In this document: positions 36,172 to 45,485 of the stretch, piece after piece
How the letters are laid out: each line of letters starts with the position of its first letter
Numbering within the stretch: position 1 is the first letter of the stretch
Origin: Streptomyces sp. NBRC 110611
GTDB lineage: Bacteria > Actinomycetota > Actinomycetes > Streptomycetales > Streptomycetaceae
Length of the DNA: 64,000 nt
NCBI RefSeq assembly: GCF_001590865.1
Contig: NZ_BBUY01000005.1
Location: 1-64,000, forward strand
Direction of reading: 5' to 3'
The notes under the pieces: model-generated
What the model saw: the letters and a program-made list of their open reading frames with translations, nothing else
Told to the model about the DNA's origin: nothing
Database searches by the model: none
Made by a program: the position numbers and the translations under genes

Positions 36172-37356
36172 ATGTCTCGTCTGCCGCGTCGTGCCCATAT
36201 CGCCATGATCGGCACGCCCATGATCAGCCATGTGCTGCCCAGCCTGGAGATCATCCGTGAGCTGGTGGCCCGTGGCCATCGCGTGACGTACGCCAACACC
36301 GACCACGCCGCCGCGGTGATCGCCCCCACCGGTGCCGAACTGGTCCGCTACACCTCCTCCCTGCCGGTCGCCACCAACGACTGGCCGGATGACCCCATCG
36401 CCGCCTCCTCGCTCTTCCTCGACGACGCGATCGACGTCCTCCCGCAGCTGCGCGCCGTGTACGACGACGACCCCGCCGACCTCTACCTGTCCGACATCGC
36501 GGCGTACGCCGCCCGCGCGCTGGCCGAGGCGCAGGGGCGTGACCTCGTCCAGCTGTCCCCGACGTTCGTGGGCTGGGAGGGCGCCGCGGAGGAGATGGCC
36601 GCGATGTTCGCCGAGCTGCCGGGGGCCGATGACTATCGGACGCGGTTCACCGCGTGGCTGGAGCGCTGCGGTGCGGTCACCACCGACGTGGACGAGTTCT
36701 CCGGCCGGCCGCGGCGGGCGCTGGCCATGATTCCGCGGGCCATGCAGCCGCATGCGGACCGGGTCGACGCCGACGCGGTGACGTTCGTCGGCCCGTGCCT
36801 CGGCTCCCGTGCGGAGCAGGGTGCGTGGACCCGGCCGGCCGATGCGGAGAAGGTGCTGCTGGTGTCGCTGGGTTCGGCGTACACCCGGCAGCCGGAGTTC
36901 TACCGGCAGTGTGTGCGGGCCTTCGGGGACCTGCCGGGGTGGCATGTGGTGCTGCAGATCGGCAAGTACACCGATCCGGCGGAGCTGGGGGACGCCCTTC
37001 CGGCCAACATCGAAGTGCGGTCGTGGGTACCGCAGCTGGAGATCCTCGAGCAGGCGGATGCCTTTGTGACGCATGCCGGAATGGGGAGCTGCAACGAGGG
37101 CCTGTACGCCGGCGTGCCGATGATCGCGGTTCCGCAGGGTGCCGAACAGCCCATGAACGCCGACCGGCTGGCCGAGCTGGGCGTCGCCCGCCGCATCGAT
37201 ACGGCTGACGCGACGGCGGAGGCCCTGCGTACGGCGCTGCGGGAGCTCACCGGCGATCCGCGGGTCGCCACGCGCTCGGCACAGCTTCGGACCGAGGCAC
37301 GCGCCGGGGGCGGGGCCCGGCGGGCCGCGGACCTGATCGAGCAGCAACTGGGCTGA
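36172..37356 (+). CDS. Macrolide-type glycosyltransferase (MGT/OleD family, GT1)
   Basis: This 394-residue GT-B enzyme transfers glucose from UDP-glucose to an acceptor such as a macrolide or polyphenol. The N-terminal AHIAMIGTPMISHVLPSLE keeps the catalytic His of OleD; the donor site shows VSLGSAYTRQPEFY, VPQLEILEQADAFVTHAGMGS and NEGLYAGVPMIAVPQ. It resembles self-resistance glucosyltransferases (OleD, OleI, Mgt) throughout its length. AAGGAAG lies nine bases or so before ATG 36172. Resistance to endogenous or exogenous macrolides is inferred. A strong terminator follows. Confidence 0.9.
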   Translation: MSRLPRRAHIAMIGTPMISHVLPSLEIIRELVARGHRVTYANTDHAAAVIAPTGAELVRYTSSLPVATNDWPDDPIAASSLFLDDAIDVLPQLRAVYDDDPADLYLSDIAAYAARALAEAQGRDLVQLSPTFVGWEGAAEEMAAMFAELPGADDYRTRFTAWLERCGAVTTDVDEFSGRPRRALAMIPRAMQPHADRVDADAVTFVGPCLGSRAEQGAWTRPADAEKVLLVSLGSAYTRQPEFYRQCVRAFGDLPGWHVVLQIGKYTDPAELGDALPANIEVRSWVPQLEILEQADAFVTHAGMGSCNEGLYAGVPMIAVPQGAEQPMNADRLAELGVARRIDTADATAEALRTALRELTGDPRVATRSAQLRTEARAGGGARRAADLIEQQLG

Positions 37357-37365
37357 CGCGATGCA

Positions 37366-37408
37366 GGGGAGTGCCCCACGGACCGCTCCATTCCATGGGG
37401 CACTCCCC
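37366..37408. terminator. Bidirectional terminator hairpin
   Basis: A perfect 13-bp stem, GGGGAGTGCCCCA / TGGGGCACTCCCC, lies between the glycosyltransferase stop and the stop of the convergent thiolase-like gene at 37413. Confidence 0.85.
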
Positions 37409-37412
37409 CACC

Positions 37413-38594
37413 TCACCCCCGCCCCAGCACCACCGTCCCCGACGAGCAGAACCAGCCGCCGGTGCCCGAGGCGACCGCGAGCTGTGGCAGCGTGCCGTCC
37501 GCCCTCCGGACCTGACGGTCCGGGCCCGCCTCGCCACGGAGCTGACGTACCGCCTCGACCAGCAGGAACAGCCCCCGCATCCCGGGGTGGCAGGCGGCCA
37601 GCCCGCCACCGTCGGTGTTCACCGGCAGCTCGCCGCCGCGCAGCAGCCGCCCCTCCTCGACAAACGCCCCGCCCTCGCCCTTGGCGCAGAATCCCAGGTC
37701 CTCCAGCGTCACCAGGGTCATATACGTAAAGGCGTCATACAGTTCGGCGAGATCGATCTCGGCGGGGCGGACACCGGCGCGGGCGAAGGCGAGGCGCCCG
37801 GAGACCGCCGCGGGCGAGACGGTGAAGTCGTCCCACTCGGACATCGCGGCGTGCGAGATCGCGGTACCGGAGCCGAGCATCCAGACCGGTCGTTTGGCCA
37901 GGTCGGGGACGTAGTCCTCGGCGACCAGCAGGACCGCGCAGCCCCCGTCGGAGCGAATGCAGCAGTGCAGTTTGGTGAACGGATCAGCGATCATCGGCCC
38001 GGAGAGGACCTCGTCAACGGTGATCGGGGCGCGGTGCCACGCATCCGGGTTGGCGGCCGCGTTGGCCCGCGCCTGGACCGCGATCTGGGCCAACTGCTCC
38101 AGTGTGGTGCCGTATTGGTGCATATGGCGGCGGGCAGCCATGGCGTACTTGGCGATCAGGGTATGCCCGTAAGGGGCCTCGAACTGGAGCGGCCCGCGGG
38201 CGCCGAAGGAGAGGTTGGCGGTGCGCCGCCGGGCTTTGAGGTCGGCGCGGGCGGTGGAGCCGTAGGCGAGAAGCACGGCGTTGGCGTGGCCGGCTGCGAT
38301 CGCGTCGGCGGCGTGCGCGGCCAGCACCTCCCAGGTGGAGCCGCCGACCGAGGTGGAATCGACCCAGGTGGGACGTAGTCCCAGGTACTCGGCGACCTCG
38401 ATGGGCGCGAGGGTGCCCAGCCCGGCCGAGGCGAAGCCGTCGATCACGGACCGGTCCAGGCCGCTGTCGGCGAGCGCCCGGCGGGCGGCCTGGGCATGCA
38501 GGGCGTACGGGGTGGCCTCGTCCACGCGGCCGCAGTCGGACAGGGCCACCCCGGCGATGGCGACCTTGCGCCCCCTGGACGTCACTGGCGACAT
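37413..38594 (-). CDS. Thiolase-like lipid-transfer protein lacking nucleophile Cys
   Basis: This 393-residue thiolase-fold protein resembles steroid-type Ltp/SCP2 thiolases. At the usual nucleophile position it has GGSTWEV (Thr87), whereas the paralogue at 48490 has GGSCATV. The later NTDGGGLAACHPG keeps a His. Ltp2-type retro-aldolases also lack the Cys, so C-C cleavage of a hydroxyacyl-CoA is as likely as thiolysis. There is no ribosome site; TACCGT ends seven bases before the ATG inside the palindromic operator, which fits a leaderless, repressible promoter. Confidence 0.86.
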   Translation of the reverse strand: MSPVTSRGRKVAIAGVALSDCGRVDEATPYALHAQAARRALADSGLDRSVIDGFASAGLGTLAPIEVAEYLGLRPTWVDSTSVGGSTWEVLAAHAADAIAAGHANAVLLAYGSTARADLKARRRTANLSFGARGPLQFEAPYGHTLIAKYAMAARRHMHQYGTTLEQLAQIAVQARANAAANPDAWHRAPITVDEVLSGPMIADPFTKLHCCIRSDGGCAVLLVAEDYVPDLAKRPVWMLGSGTAISHAAMSEWDDFTVSPAAVSGRLAFARAGVRPAEIDLAELYDAFTYMTLVTLEDLGFCAKGEGGAFVEEGRLLRGGELPVNTDGGGLAACHPGMRGLFLLVEAVRQLRGEAGPDRQVRRADGTLPQLAVASGTGGWFCSSGTVVLGRG

Positions 38595-38598
38595 AAAT

Positions 38599-38613
38599 CT
38601 GACGGTACATCAG
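38599..38613. promoter_or_regulatory. Palindromic operator over thiolase promoter
   Basis: CTGACGGTACATCAG is one mismatch from CTGACG-N3-CGTCAG. It covers the probable -10 (TACCGT, minus strand) of the thiolase-like gene. Confidence 0.7.
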
Positions 38614-38722
38614 CCAGACGGCGCCGGGCAGCCCACGAGATGCCGAGCAGCCCTCGAAGCGTCGGCGCGAATGGGCGATGACGGCCAGGCAGACCTAGGA
38701 AAATGCACCCGACCCACTTAAT

Positions 38723-38737
38723 ATGACGCCCCATCAG
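38723..38737. promoter_or_regulatory. Palindromic operator before acyl-CoA dehydrogenase
   Basis: ATGACGCCCCATCAG has two outer/inner mismatches from the consensus and the same spacing. It lies 80 bases before the acyl-CoA dehydrogenase start. Confidence 0.58.
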
Positions 38738-38817
38738 ATGGGATACCGCAAGCCCGAGGCGGCCCGTCCGGATGCGGATCGGACGGGTGTGGTCGTACGG
38801 CTGGGAGGAGCCCGCCG

Positions 38818-40281
38818 ATGGATGCCGCGCTCACCGAGGAGCAGCACGAAATCCGCCGCACACTGCGCGATCTGCTGCGCAGACACTGCGGCCCGGACGA
38901 GGTGAAGGCGGCGGTGCGCACCCCGCCGGGCTACGACGAGCAGCTGTGGCATCGCCTCGCCGGGCGGCTCGGCCTGCCCGGCCTCGCCCTCCCCGCCGCT
39001 TACGGAGGGGTGGGCTGCGGCCCCACCGAACTCGCCCTGGCCTGCGAGGAGACCGGCCGCGCCCTGCTCCCCTCACCGCTGATCGCCACCGCCGCGCTGG
39101 CCGCCCCGCTGATCCTCGCGCTGGGCAGCGACCGCCAGCGCGGCACGCTGCTGCCCGCCCTCGCCTCCGGCGAGCTGACCGGCACGCTCGTCGTACCGGG
39201 TGACCGGCTGACCACCGCGCTCACCCTCACCGGTGCGAACGACGGCGACTGGGCGGGTGACGGGCGGGCAGGCGGAATCCAGGCCCGGATGACGGAAGAC
39301 GGCTGGCGGCTGTACGGGGAGGCCGGGCAAGTACTGAACGGGCATACCGCGGACGTCCTGCTGGTAGCCGCGCACACCGGCGGCTTCGTACGCGGCCGCA
39401 CCCTGCTCTTCGCCGTACGCGCGGACGGGGCCCCAGGGCTGCTACGGGTCCGGCAGACCTCGCTGGACGAGACCCGGCTCCAGGCGCGGATCCAACTGCG
39501 CGACGTACGGGCCGAGTTGCTGGGCGAAGGGAAGGGCCCACGGAACGGCCCGAGCCGTGGCAGCGGGGGCGGCCTGAGGGGTGGCACCGGGGACGGCCCG
39601 AGCCGTGGCACCGGGCACGGCTCGGGGAACGATCCGCGCGACGACGACGCGACGGCGGTGGCCGCGGCGCTGGCCGCGACCGGCGCGGTGGCCGCCGCGG
39701 CCCTGGCCACCGAAGCCGTCGGGGCGGCCGATGCGGCGCTCACCCGCACTGTCGCCTACGTCAAGGAGCGCGAGCAGTTCGGCCGGCCCATCGGCTCCTT
39801 CCAGGCGGTCCAGCACCGGCTCGCCGACCTCTACGTCACGCTGCAGGCGGCGCGTTCGGCGGCGTACTACGCGGCGTGGTCGGCGGGACGACGCGCGGGG
39901 CCGGGCACTCCGCCGGTGGCGGACCAGTCCGACGATGGCGACGGCGGCGGCCGCGGTGCGGCCGAGCCCGGGGTGGGTGCGCTGGCGCTCGCGCAGGCAC
40001 TGGAGGCGCTGCGCGCGGTGGCGGGCGAGGCGGTACAGCTGCACGGCGGCATCGGTTTCACCTGGGAGCATGCGGCGCATCTGTACGTCAAGCGGGCGGC
40101 CTGCGACGAGCTGCTACTGGGCCCGGCCCACCGGCTGCGGGCGCGGGCCGCCGAGGAGGCGGGCCTGTTCGCGGGCGTGCGGCAGGAAGCCCGCAGACGC
40201 GGTACCCGCGGACGGGGCGCCCGCGAACAGGACGGCGGGCCGGCCGCAGCCCTCCCCACCCGAGAGGCGGTCGATGTGTGA
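38818..40281 (+). CDS. Acyl-CoA dehydrogenase
   Basis: This 487-residue FAD enzyme introduces the alpha-beta double bond of acyl-CoAs. Seen: YGGVGCGPTELALACEETGRALLP, TRTVAYVKEREQFGRPIGSFQAVQHRLADLY (given as overlapping family core), and VQLHGGIGFTWEHAAHLY. A Gly/Ser/Asn-rich insert of about 40 residues (about 240-282) interrupts the fold and is not usual. It is FadE-like of the kind found in steroid or aromatic side-chain pathways. GGAGG precedes the ATG by nine bases. Its stop overlaps the next start (TGATG). Confidence 0.9.
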   Translation: MDAALTEEQHEIRRTLRDLLRRHCGPDEVKAAVRTPPGYDEQLWHRLAGRLGLPGLALPAAYGGVGCGPTELALACEETGRALLPSPLIATAALAAPLILALGSDRQRGTLLPALASGELTGTLVVPGDRLTTALTLTGANDGDWAGDGRAGGIQARMTEDGWRLYGEAGQVLNGHTADVLLVAAHTGGFVRGRTLLFAVRADGAPGLLRVRQTSLDETRLQARIQLRDVRAELLGEGKGPRNGPSRGSGGGLRGGTGDGPSRGTGHGSGNDPRDDDATAVAAALAATGAVAAAALATEAVGAADAALTRTVAYVKEREQFGRPIGSFQAVQHRLADLYVTLQAARSAAYYAAWSAGRRAGPGTPPVADQSDDGDGGGRGAAEPGVGALALAQALEALRAVAGEAVQLHGGIGFTWEHAAHLYVKRAACDELLLGPAHRLRARAAEEAGLFAGVRQEARRRGTRGRGAREQDGGPAAALPTREAVDV

Positions 40282-40823
40282 TGCCCGCAGACGGACGCGC
40301 GCTGCCGCCCACCGGGCGGCCGGCGCGGAAACTGGCACGGAAACTGCTGCGGCAACGGGTGCAGAAGATCTCCGCGACCCGTACGTTCGCCCGGATCGCC
40401 CCGCACGTCATCCCGGCGCTGGACCGTGCGGTGCACCGGCTGACCCGCGGAAAGGTACTGATCAGCGCCCGGATGCTGCCAGGAGTGATACTGACCGCGA
40501 CCGGCGCCCGGAGCGGGCGGCCGCGGCGCACCCCGCTGGCCTGCGTACCGGAGGAGGGCGGCACCTGGCTGCTGGTCGGCAGCAACTTCGGGCGGCCCGG
40601 GCATCCGGCCTGGACCGGCAATCTGCTCAAGCACCCCGAAGCGGAGATCAATTGGCGGAGGCAGGATATTTCCGTACGGGCCCGGCTACTGACCGGCGAG
40701 GAACGAGCGCGGGCGTGGCGGACGGCGCTGGATTTCTGGCCGCCGTATGCCGCGTATCAGGCGCGGGTGGAGCGCGAGATCCGGCTCTTCCGGCTGTCCC
40801 GACTGGAACAGCCTGGCCGGTGA
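40281..40823 (+). CDS. Deazaflavin (F420)-dependent nitroreductase-like protein, DDN family
   Basis: This 180-residue split-barrel protein of the Ddn/Rv3547 family has TATGARSGRPRRTPLACVPEEGG, WLLVGSNFGRPGHPAWTGNLLKHPEAEI and a C-terminal FWPPYAAYQARVERE. The family reduces enones or quinones with F420H2. It shares one base with the acyl-CoA dehydrogenase stop, so the two are co-translated and may act in the same pathway. FbiC, which makes the cofactor precursor, is encoded at 20.2-23.0 kb. Confidence 0.9.
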   Translation: MPADGRALPPTGRPARKLARKLLRQRVQKISATRTFARIAPHVIPALDRAVHRLTRGKVLISARMLPGVILTATGARSGRPRRTPLACVPEEGGTWLLVGSNFGRPGHPAWTGNLLKHPEAEINWRRQDISVRARLLTGEERARAWRTALDFWPPYAAYQARVEREIRLFRLSRLEQPGR

Positions 40824-41166
40824 CGGCGACCGTGACAGCGACCGGCGATGATGACCGTAACCGTAACGGCGACCGGTGACCGGTCATGCACAACGGGTGC
40901 CCCCGCGGACGGGAGGCACCCGTTGTCAGTGCTGTATGGCTGTATGGCAGGACAGACACCGGACCGATGGCGAACCGGCCCGGACACACCGGGACTTGGA
41001 GGCGCGGCTACCACTCGGCCGCTTCCTCGGCTGCGTGCTCGGTTACTCGCTGGTTGCGCACCGGCCGCTCCGATACGTGATCGGCTGCTCGGCCGGCTTC
41101 GCGCCGGCTATACGGCCGCACCGGTTGCACCGGCACGGGCAGCGGCAGCGGCGCAGGTTGAGCCGG
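40824..41166. other. 343-bp gap between convergent genes
   Basis: There is no gene. It has a run of short GACCGTAACCG-type repeats (40826-40883), a palindrome GACCGGTGACCGGTC, and the terminator at 40890. Confidence 0.55.
40890..40926 (+). terminator. Hairpin terminator
   Basis: ACAACGGGTGCC and GGCACCCGTTGT are perfect 12-bp arms around a 13-base loop, 66 bases after the DDN-family gene. Confidence 0.8.
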
Positions 41167-41814
41167 TTACTTGGTCGGCTTCTTGCCTGTGACGCCGTAG
41201 TGCACCAGCAGCGCCAGGTTGGGCTTGAGCTCGGCCTGCTTGACGCCCCAGCTCTGGAAGCCCTTCTGGTGCCCGGCGACCGCCGCCAGCATGGCGACGA
41301 TCGAGCCGGCCATGGCTGCCGCACTCACGTCCTTGTCGATCCTGCCCTTGCTCTGGAGTTCCTGAATGGACTCCGTGAGCGAGTTGGTGACGGCATTGAG
41401 GATCTTCATGCGGATCTTGTAGAACCGCTTGTCACCCTCGGCCGCGCCCAGATCGACGACGCGCAGAATGGCGTCGTTCCGGCGCCAGAAGGAGAGGAAG
41501 CCGTCGACCAGGTCCTCTGCCGTCTGCCAGCCGGATTTACCCGCCCAGGAGCGGCCGGCGACAAGATCGGTCAGAGTGGCACCCTCTTTGGCCATCTCCT
41601 CCGCGATTTCGAGGACGGCTCCTTCGACGTCGGGGAAGTACTGATAGAACGTAGCGGGTGAAGTCCCCGCTTTTCGGGCCACATCGATGACCTTGACGTC
41701 CCGGTAGGGGGACGAACTGAGCATTTCACTGAGGCAGTCGAGAAGCTTCTGCCGCGTCGCCTGTCCGCGGCGGCCGGCAACTCTGCCGTCAACGGTTCGA
41801 ACTTGTCCTGTCAT
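41167..41814 (-). CDS. TetR-family repressor, candidate regulator of the acyl-CoA regulon
   Basis: This 215-residue protein has a TetR DNA-binding head at about 17-62 (RGQATRQKLLDCLSEML, VIDVARKAGTSPATFYQYF) and a ligand-binding helical body ending in a basic tail. A degenerate copy of the palindrome found before the acyl-CoA genes overlaps its start codon (41808-41822), consistent with autoregulation and with this protein being the repressor of those genes. The link is inference. It is followed on the other strand by the AfsK-like kinase gene. Confidence 0.92.
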   Translation of the reverse strand: MTGQVRTVDGRVAGRRGQATRQKLLDCLSEMLSSSPYRDVKVIDVARKAGTSPATFYQYFPDVEGAVLEIAEEMAKEGATLTDLVAGRSWAGKSGWQTAEDLVDGFLSFWRRNDAILRVVDLGAAEGDKRFYKIRMKILNAVTNSLTESIQELQSKGRIDKDVSAAAMAGSIVAMLAAVAGHQKGFQSWGVKQAELKPNLALLVHYGVTGKKPTK

Positions 41815-41822
41815 GCCGTCAG
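41808..41822. promoter_or_regulatory. Degenerate palindrome over tetR start
   Basis: CTGTCATGCCGTCAG keeps the right arm perfectly and has two mismatches in the left arm relative to CTGACG-N3-CGTCAG. It includes the start codon of the TetR gene. Confidence 0.4.
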
Positions 41823-41971
41823 CTTACCGAGGGGTGATCGGAGCGCGATCTGGCTGCCTGCAAATGGGGATGCGGGAGTTAGGGGCCCGGAAGCCCCGTG
41901 AGTGCCCTGGTGGCGCCCCTGCTCACGGCCGCAAACCGGGCGCCCCGGCTTGGTCCGAACCAGTGAATACC

Positions 41972-42006
41972 TTTATCAACAGGCTGTGGACAACTTCCGT
42001 GGATAA
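41972..42006. promoter_or_regulatory. Cluster of DnaA-box-like sites
   Basis: TTATCAACA (one mismatch), TGTGGACAA (perfect TTGTCCACA on the minus strand) and CGTGGATAA (one mismatch) lie within 35 bases. Confidence 0.4.
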
Positions 42007-42359
42007 GCGGTCACTATCTGTACGATCTCCGTGCAGCCTCTCCTTGAACTCCGCGCGGTCGCACAGTAAATGCCCACGCGGTAAATGCCGGAACGGGCCC
42101 CCGAAGCCGGGAGTCCGAATCCCAGAGTCCGTATCCGGGGGCGTGGAATCATTCAGAACTACCGCCCCGCGCCGCCCCGCGCGTGAATCCGCGATCCCGC
42201 CGGGCAGATCACACAAACCGGCGCTAGCGTGGACATATGGCCGCCACGTCGGCCTGCGGTGAGCGCTGTCCGGACGCAATCACCCGACAATCGCGGCGCC
42301 ACGCCACGCCTCATTCCACCGAAGTGACCCTCGACAGCGCAGAATTGATCCGTACTGAA

Positions 42360-42402
42360 CGGTAGTGGACGGTAGTGGACGGCAGTGGACCGTAGTGGAC
42401 GG
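42360..42402 (+). repeat. 10-bp tandem repeats
   Basis: GGTAGTGGAC is repeated four times with single-base variants, then GGTGCCGAAC. Confidence 0.75.
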
Positions 42403-42798
42403 TGCCGAACCGCGTCCGACGACGCGGGGAGGGCAGAGGCGGGGGCAGGGGCAGAGATAGGGGCAGGGCAGGGGCGGAGGCGACAGGGGGAAGGTGCGGG
42501 CGCCGGAGCGGCCGTAACCGACCGGTAACCCCTGGCGGCCGCACAACGGCGGACGGATCGGAGCACGTCAGACAGGATGGGGTGACATCGGGTAACGAGC
42601 CCGGTACGGGGAACGACGGGTATGCCAGGACACGGCGGACGGGCCCCGGGTTCGCAACCATCGGCTCGGCCAGGAAGAATCAGCACGCGTACGGCCGGTT
42701 CGGCCAGGCGGTGAGACGCTGCACGGGGCAGTGGCTCTCGGCGGCTCGTGGCTGGTGAGAGTCTCTTTTTTACGCCCCCACGGGGAGGTGGCAGGCAA

Positions 42799-45423
42799 GT
42801 GGTGGAGCAGCAGCTGAAGGCGCTGACGCAGCACGATCCCCGGCGGATCGGGCCGTTCGAGGTGCTCGGCCGTCTCGGGGCCGGCGGCATGGGCCTGGTC
42901 TATCTGGCCCGCTCGGCGTCCGGCCGGCGCGTGGCGATCAAGACGGTGCGCACCGAGCTGGCCGAGGACCAGCTGTTCCGGGTCCGCTTCACGCGCGAGG
43001 TCGAGGCGGCCCGCGCGGTCAGCGGCTTCTACACCGCGGCGGTGGTCGACGCCGACCCGCGGGCGGCGGTCCCCTGGCTCGCGACGGCGTACGTCCCCGC
43101 GCCCTCCCTGGAGGAAATAGTCAATGAGTGCGGGCCGCTGCCGGCCCAGGCGGTGCGCTGGCTGGCGGCCGGCATCGCCGAGGCGCTGCAGTCCATCCAC
43201 GGCGCCGGCCTGGTCCACCGCGACCTGAAGCCGTCGAATGTGCTGGTCGTCGAGGACGGCCCCCGGGTGATCGACTTCGGTATCGCCTCGGGGGTGTCCA
43301 ACACCCGGCTGACCATGACGAACGTGGCCGTCGGGACGCCTGCGTACATGTCGCCCGAGCAGGCCCGTGACTCCCGCAGTGTCACGGGCGCCAGCGATGT
43401 GTTCTCGCTCGGCTCGACGCTGGTGTTCGCGGCCACCGGGCATGCGCCGTTCCATGGCGCCAACCCCGTCGAGACGGTGTTCATGCTGCTGCGCGAGGGG
43501 CCGGACCTCACCGGGCTGCCGGACGAACTGCGTCCGCTCATGGAGTCCTGTATGCAGATGGAGGCCGGCCACCGGCCGTCCCCCGCGGATCTGCAGTCCC
43601 AGCTCGCACCCCACCTCTTCAGCTCCGGCGGCGACGACAGCGGAACCGCCTCCGCCTGGCTGCCGCCGGGCGCCGTGGCGCTCATCGAGAGCCGCCGCGG
43701 CGGCCGCTCCGTACCCCCCCAGGAGGCCCCGAGGGCAAGCGCGCAGCGCGGCTCCGGCCGTCCGGCGCACTCCACCCCGCCGGCCGCGCCTCCGCCGCCG
43801 CCCATGGCCCCGCCCGCGGTGCCTCCGATGCCCGCACCCCAGCCCGTAGCGGTGCCACCGCGTCCGGAGAGCGCCCCGGCGGTCTCGGCCCCCGCCTCCG
43901 CCCCGGTGTCCGCCAGTCCCGGGTGGCCGGGGAAGGTCGGCGCCGGCCCCGCCGCGCACCGCGCCGCCGACCCGCGCGGCAACCCTGGCGAGCACCCCGG
44001 TGCCCCCGGCACCCCTGCCGGCCCCGGCAACGCCGGTCCGGTACGCCTCGGCGGCTCGCCCGCCCCGATAGGGCCGGGGCCGCGCGCCGACGTCCGGGAC
44101 CCGCAGCCGCGCGGGCAGGCCGCCGCCGCGACGAACTGGGTCCGGCCGCCCGCCGCCGGCCCCGCGGCCGGTGTCCCGCGGCAGGGCGCCGCCCCCGGCA
44201 CCCCGGTGGCCACCGGCGCCGGAGCCGGAGCCGGGGCCGGCGCACAGCCCGCCGCCCCGCCGGAACCACCAGCTCCGCCCGCCGCCGAGCCGGACCGCTG
44301 GCGTCCCTGGCGGTTCCGGATGTCGAACGACGTCTGGGGAACCCCGGTCGTCGCCGACGGCCTGCTCTACATCACCTCCTTCGAGGTGCACGCACTCGAC
44401 GTGGCGAGCGGGCGCCGCAGGTTCAAGACCCGCGACGTCGCCTGGTCGATGGCGGTCGCGGACGGCCGGATCCACGCCTCCGACGGTCCCAGCCTGTACG
44501 CGCTGGACGCCGCCGACGGCACCGAGCGCTGGCGGCTGAACACCGAGGGCTGGGTCTACGCCCTCCAGGCCGACCGCGGCACCGTCGTCACCAGCACCCG
44601 CGGTGGCGGTGTCCAGGCGTGGGAGGCCGCCACCGGCGAGCTGCTGTGGGAGACCACCGGCGTGCAGACCGACTTCGAGACCGCCGAGGCCGGGCCCGTG
44701 GTGCACAACGGCACGGTGTTCGTATGGGCCGATACGCGGCTGAAGGCGCTGGAGGCCCGTACCGGCGCCGAGCGCTGGTCGTATCCGGTCGGTGACGCGG
44801 CGGCCTGCGGCGGAGTGCCGATGCGGCTGCTGCCCGCGCCGGACGGGGTGGTCTATGTGGCGGCCGGGACCCGGGTGCTGGCGATCGACATCGCACGCGG
44901 CGATGTGCGCTGGCACTTCGAGGCACCCGCGGTGTTCCTGAGCCCGCCCGCGTTCGCCCCCGGCCCGGCCGTCACCGGCGGCGGCATCTACCTGGCGGAC
45001 TACCTCGGCACGGTCTACGCGCTGGACCCGGCGGACGGCCGCGACCGCTGGCGGATCGCCACCGAGGCCCGGCAGTCCGCCGAACCGGTGCTGGTCGCCC
45101 ATGGCGCGGTCCACCTGGGCAGCGGCAAGGCGCTCTACACCCTCGACGCGGTGACCGGCACCCCGCGCTGGCGCTTCCAGGCCGGTGCGGAGATCATCGG
45201 CGCACCGGTCGTCGCGGAGGGCAGGGTGCACTTCGGGTCGGCCGACCACTGCCTGTACACGCTCGACGCGATGGGCGGCCAACTGCGCTGGAAACTGGCC
45301 ACCGGCGGAGAGATCACCGGCTCACCGGTGGCGGTCGCCGGGGTCGTCTACGCCTGCAGCAAGGACCGCTGCGTATACGCCCTGGACGCCGCGAAGGGGA
45401 CGGGGCAGGCACGGAGGTCGTAA
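42799..45423 (+). CDS. afsK: AfsK-like Ser/Thr protein kinase with PQQ propeller
   Basis: This 874-residue kinase has a Hanks domain at about 18-275: [16 protein letters not shown] (K48), [18 protein letters not shown] (D159) and [11 protein letters not shown] Pro/Ala-rich linker of about 220 residues follows, then seven or so beta-propeller repeats of PQQ type ([15 protein letters not shown] pattern) from about 505 to the end. There is no transmembrane helix. A kinase plus propeller without a membrane anchor is the layout of AfsK, which phosphorylates AfsR and affects hyphal branching. GGGGAGG lies 10 bases before GTG 42799. An AfsR-like gene lies 9 kb downstream. Confidence 0.87.
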   Translation: MVEQQLKALTQHDPRRIGPFEVLGRLGAGGMGLVYLARSASGRRVAIKTVRTELAEDQLFRVRFTREVEAARAVSGFYTAAVVDADPRAAVPWLATAYVPAPSLEEIVNECGPLPAQAVRWLAAGIAEALQSIHGAGLVHRDLKPSNVLVVEDGPRVIDFGIASGVSNTRLTMTNVAVGTPAYMSPEQARDSRSVTGASDVFSLGSTLVFAATGHAPFHGANPVETVFMLLREGPDLTGLPDELRPLMESCMQMEAGHRPSPADLQSQLAPHLFSSGGDDSGTASAWLPPGAVALIESRRGGRSVPPQEAPRASAQRGSGRPAHSTPPAAPPPPPMAPPAVPPMPAPQPVAVPPRPESAPAVSAPASAPVSASPGWPGKVGAGPAAHRAADPRGNPGEHPGAPGTPAGPGNAGPVRLGGSPAPIGPGPRADVRDPQPRGQAAAATNWVRPPAAGPAAGVPRQGAAPGTPVATGAGAGAGAGAQPAAPPEPPAPPAAEPDRWRPWRFRMSNDVWGTPVVADGLLYITSFEVHALDVASGRRRFKTRDVAWSMAVADGRIHASDGPSLYALDAADGTERWRLNTEGWVYALQADRGTVVTSTRGGGVQAWEAATGELLWETTGVQTDFETAEAGPVVHNGTVFVWADTRLKALEARTGAERWSYPVGDAAACGGVPMRLLPAPDGVVYVAAGTRVLAIDIARGDVRWHFEAPAVFLSPPAFAPGPAVTGGGIYLADYLGTVYALDPADGRDRWRIATEARQSAEPVLVAHGAVHLGSGKALYTLDAVTGTPRWRFQAGAEIIGAPVVAEGRVHFGSADHCLYTLDAMGGQLRWKLATGGEITGSPVAVAGVVYACSKDRCVYALDAAKGTGQARRS

Positions 45424-45426
45424 CGG

Positions 45427-45472
45427 ACTCGGCGGGACGGGACTCAGCGGGACGGGACTCGGCGGGCTACTC
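45427..45472 (+). repeat. Three 15-bp tandem repeats
   Basis: GACTCGGCGGGACGG, GACTCAGCGGGACGG and GACTCGGCGGGCTAC lie between the convergent kinase and membrane-protein genes. Confidence 0.75.
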
Positions 45473-45485
45473 CTGCCGCTCCGGC

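Larger units (their letters stand above)
41815..42798. other. 984-bp intergenic region upstream of the kinase
   Basis: No frame looks coding. It contains three DnaA-box-like sequences (41972-42006), four to five 10-bp GGTAGTGGAC-type repeats (42360-42402) and a G-rich tract of many G3-5 runs (42426-42492), then the kinase ribosome site. It is unusually long for this gene-dense window. Confidence 0.6.

Noticed and set aside
41167..41814. KbpA-like inhibitor of the neighbouring AfsK-like kinase
   Set aside because: The N-terminal region is a clear TetR DNA-binding head, and I see nothing pointing to kinase binding.
42402..42758. 118-codon frame upstream of the kinase
   Set aside because: It begins in a G-rich repeat tract, is Arg/Gly-rich, and has no ribosome site or family signature.
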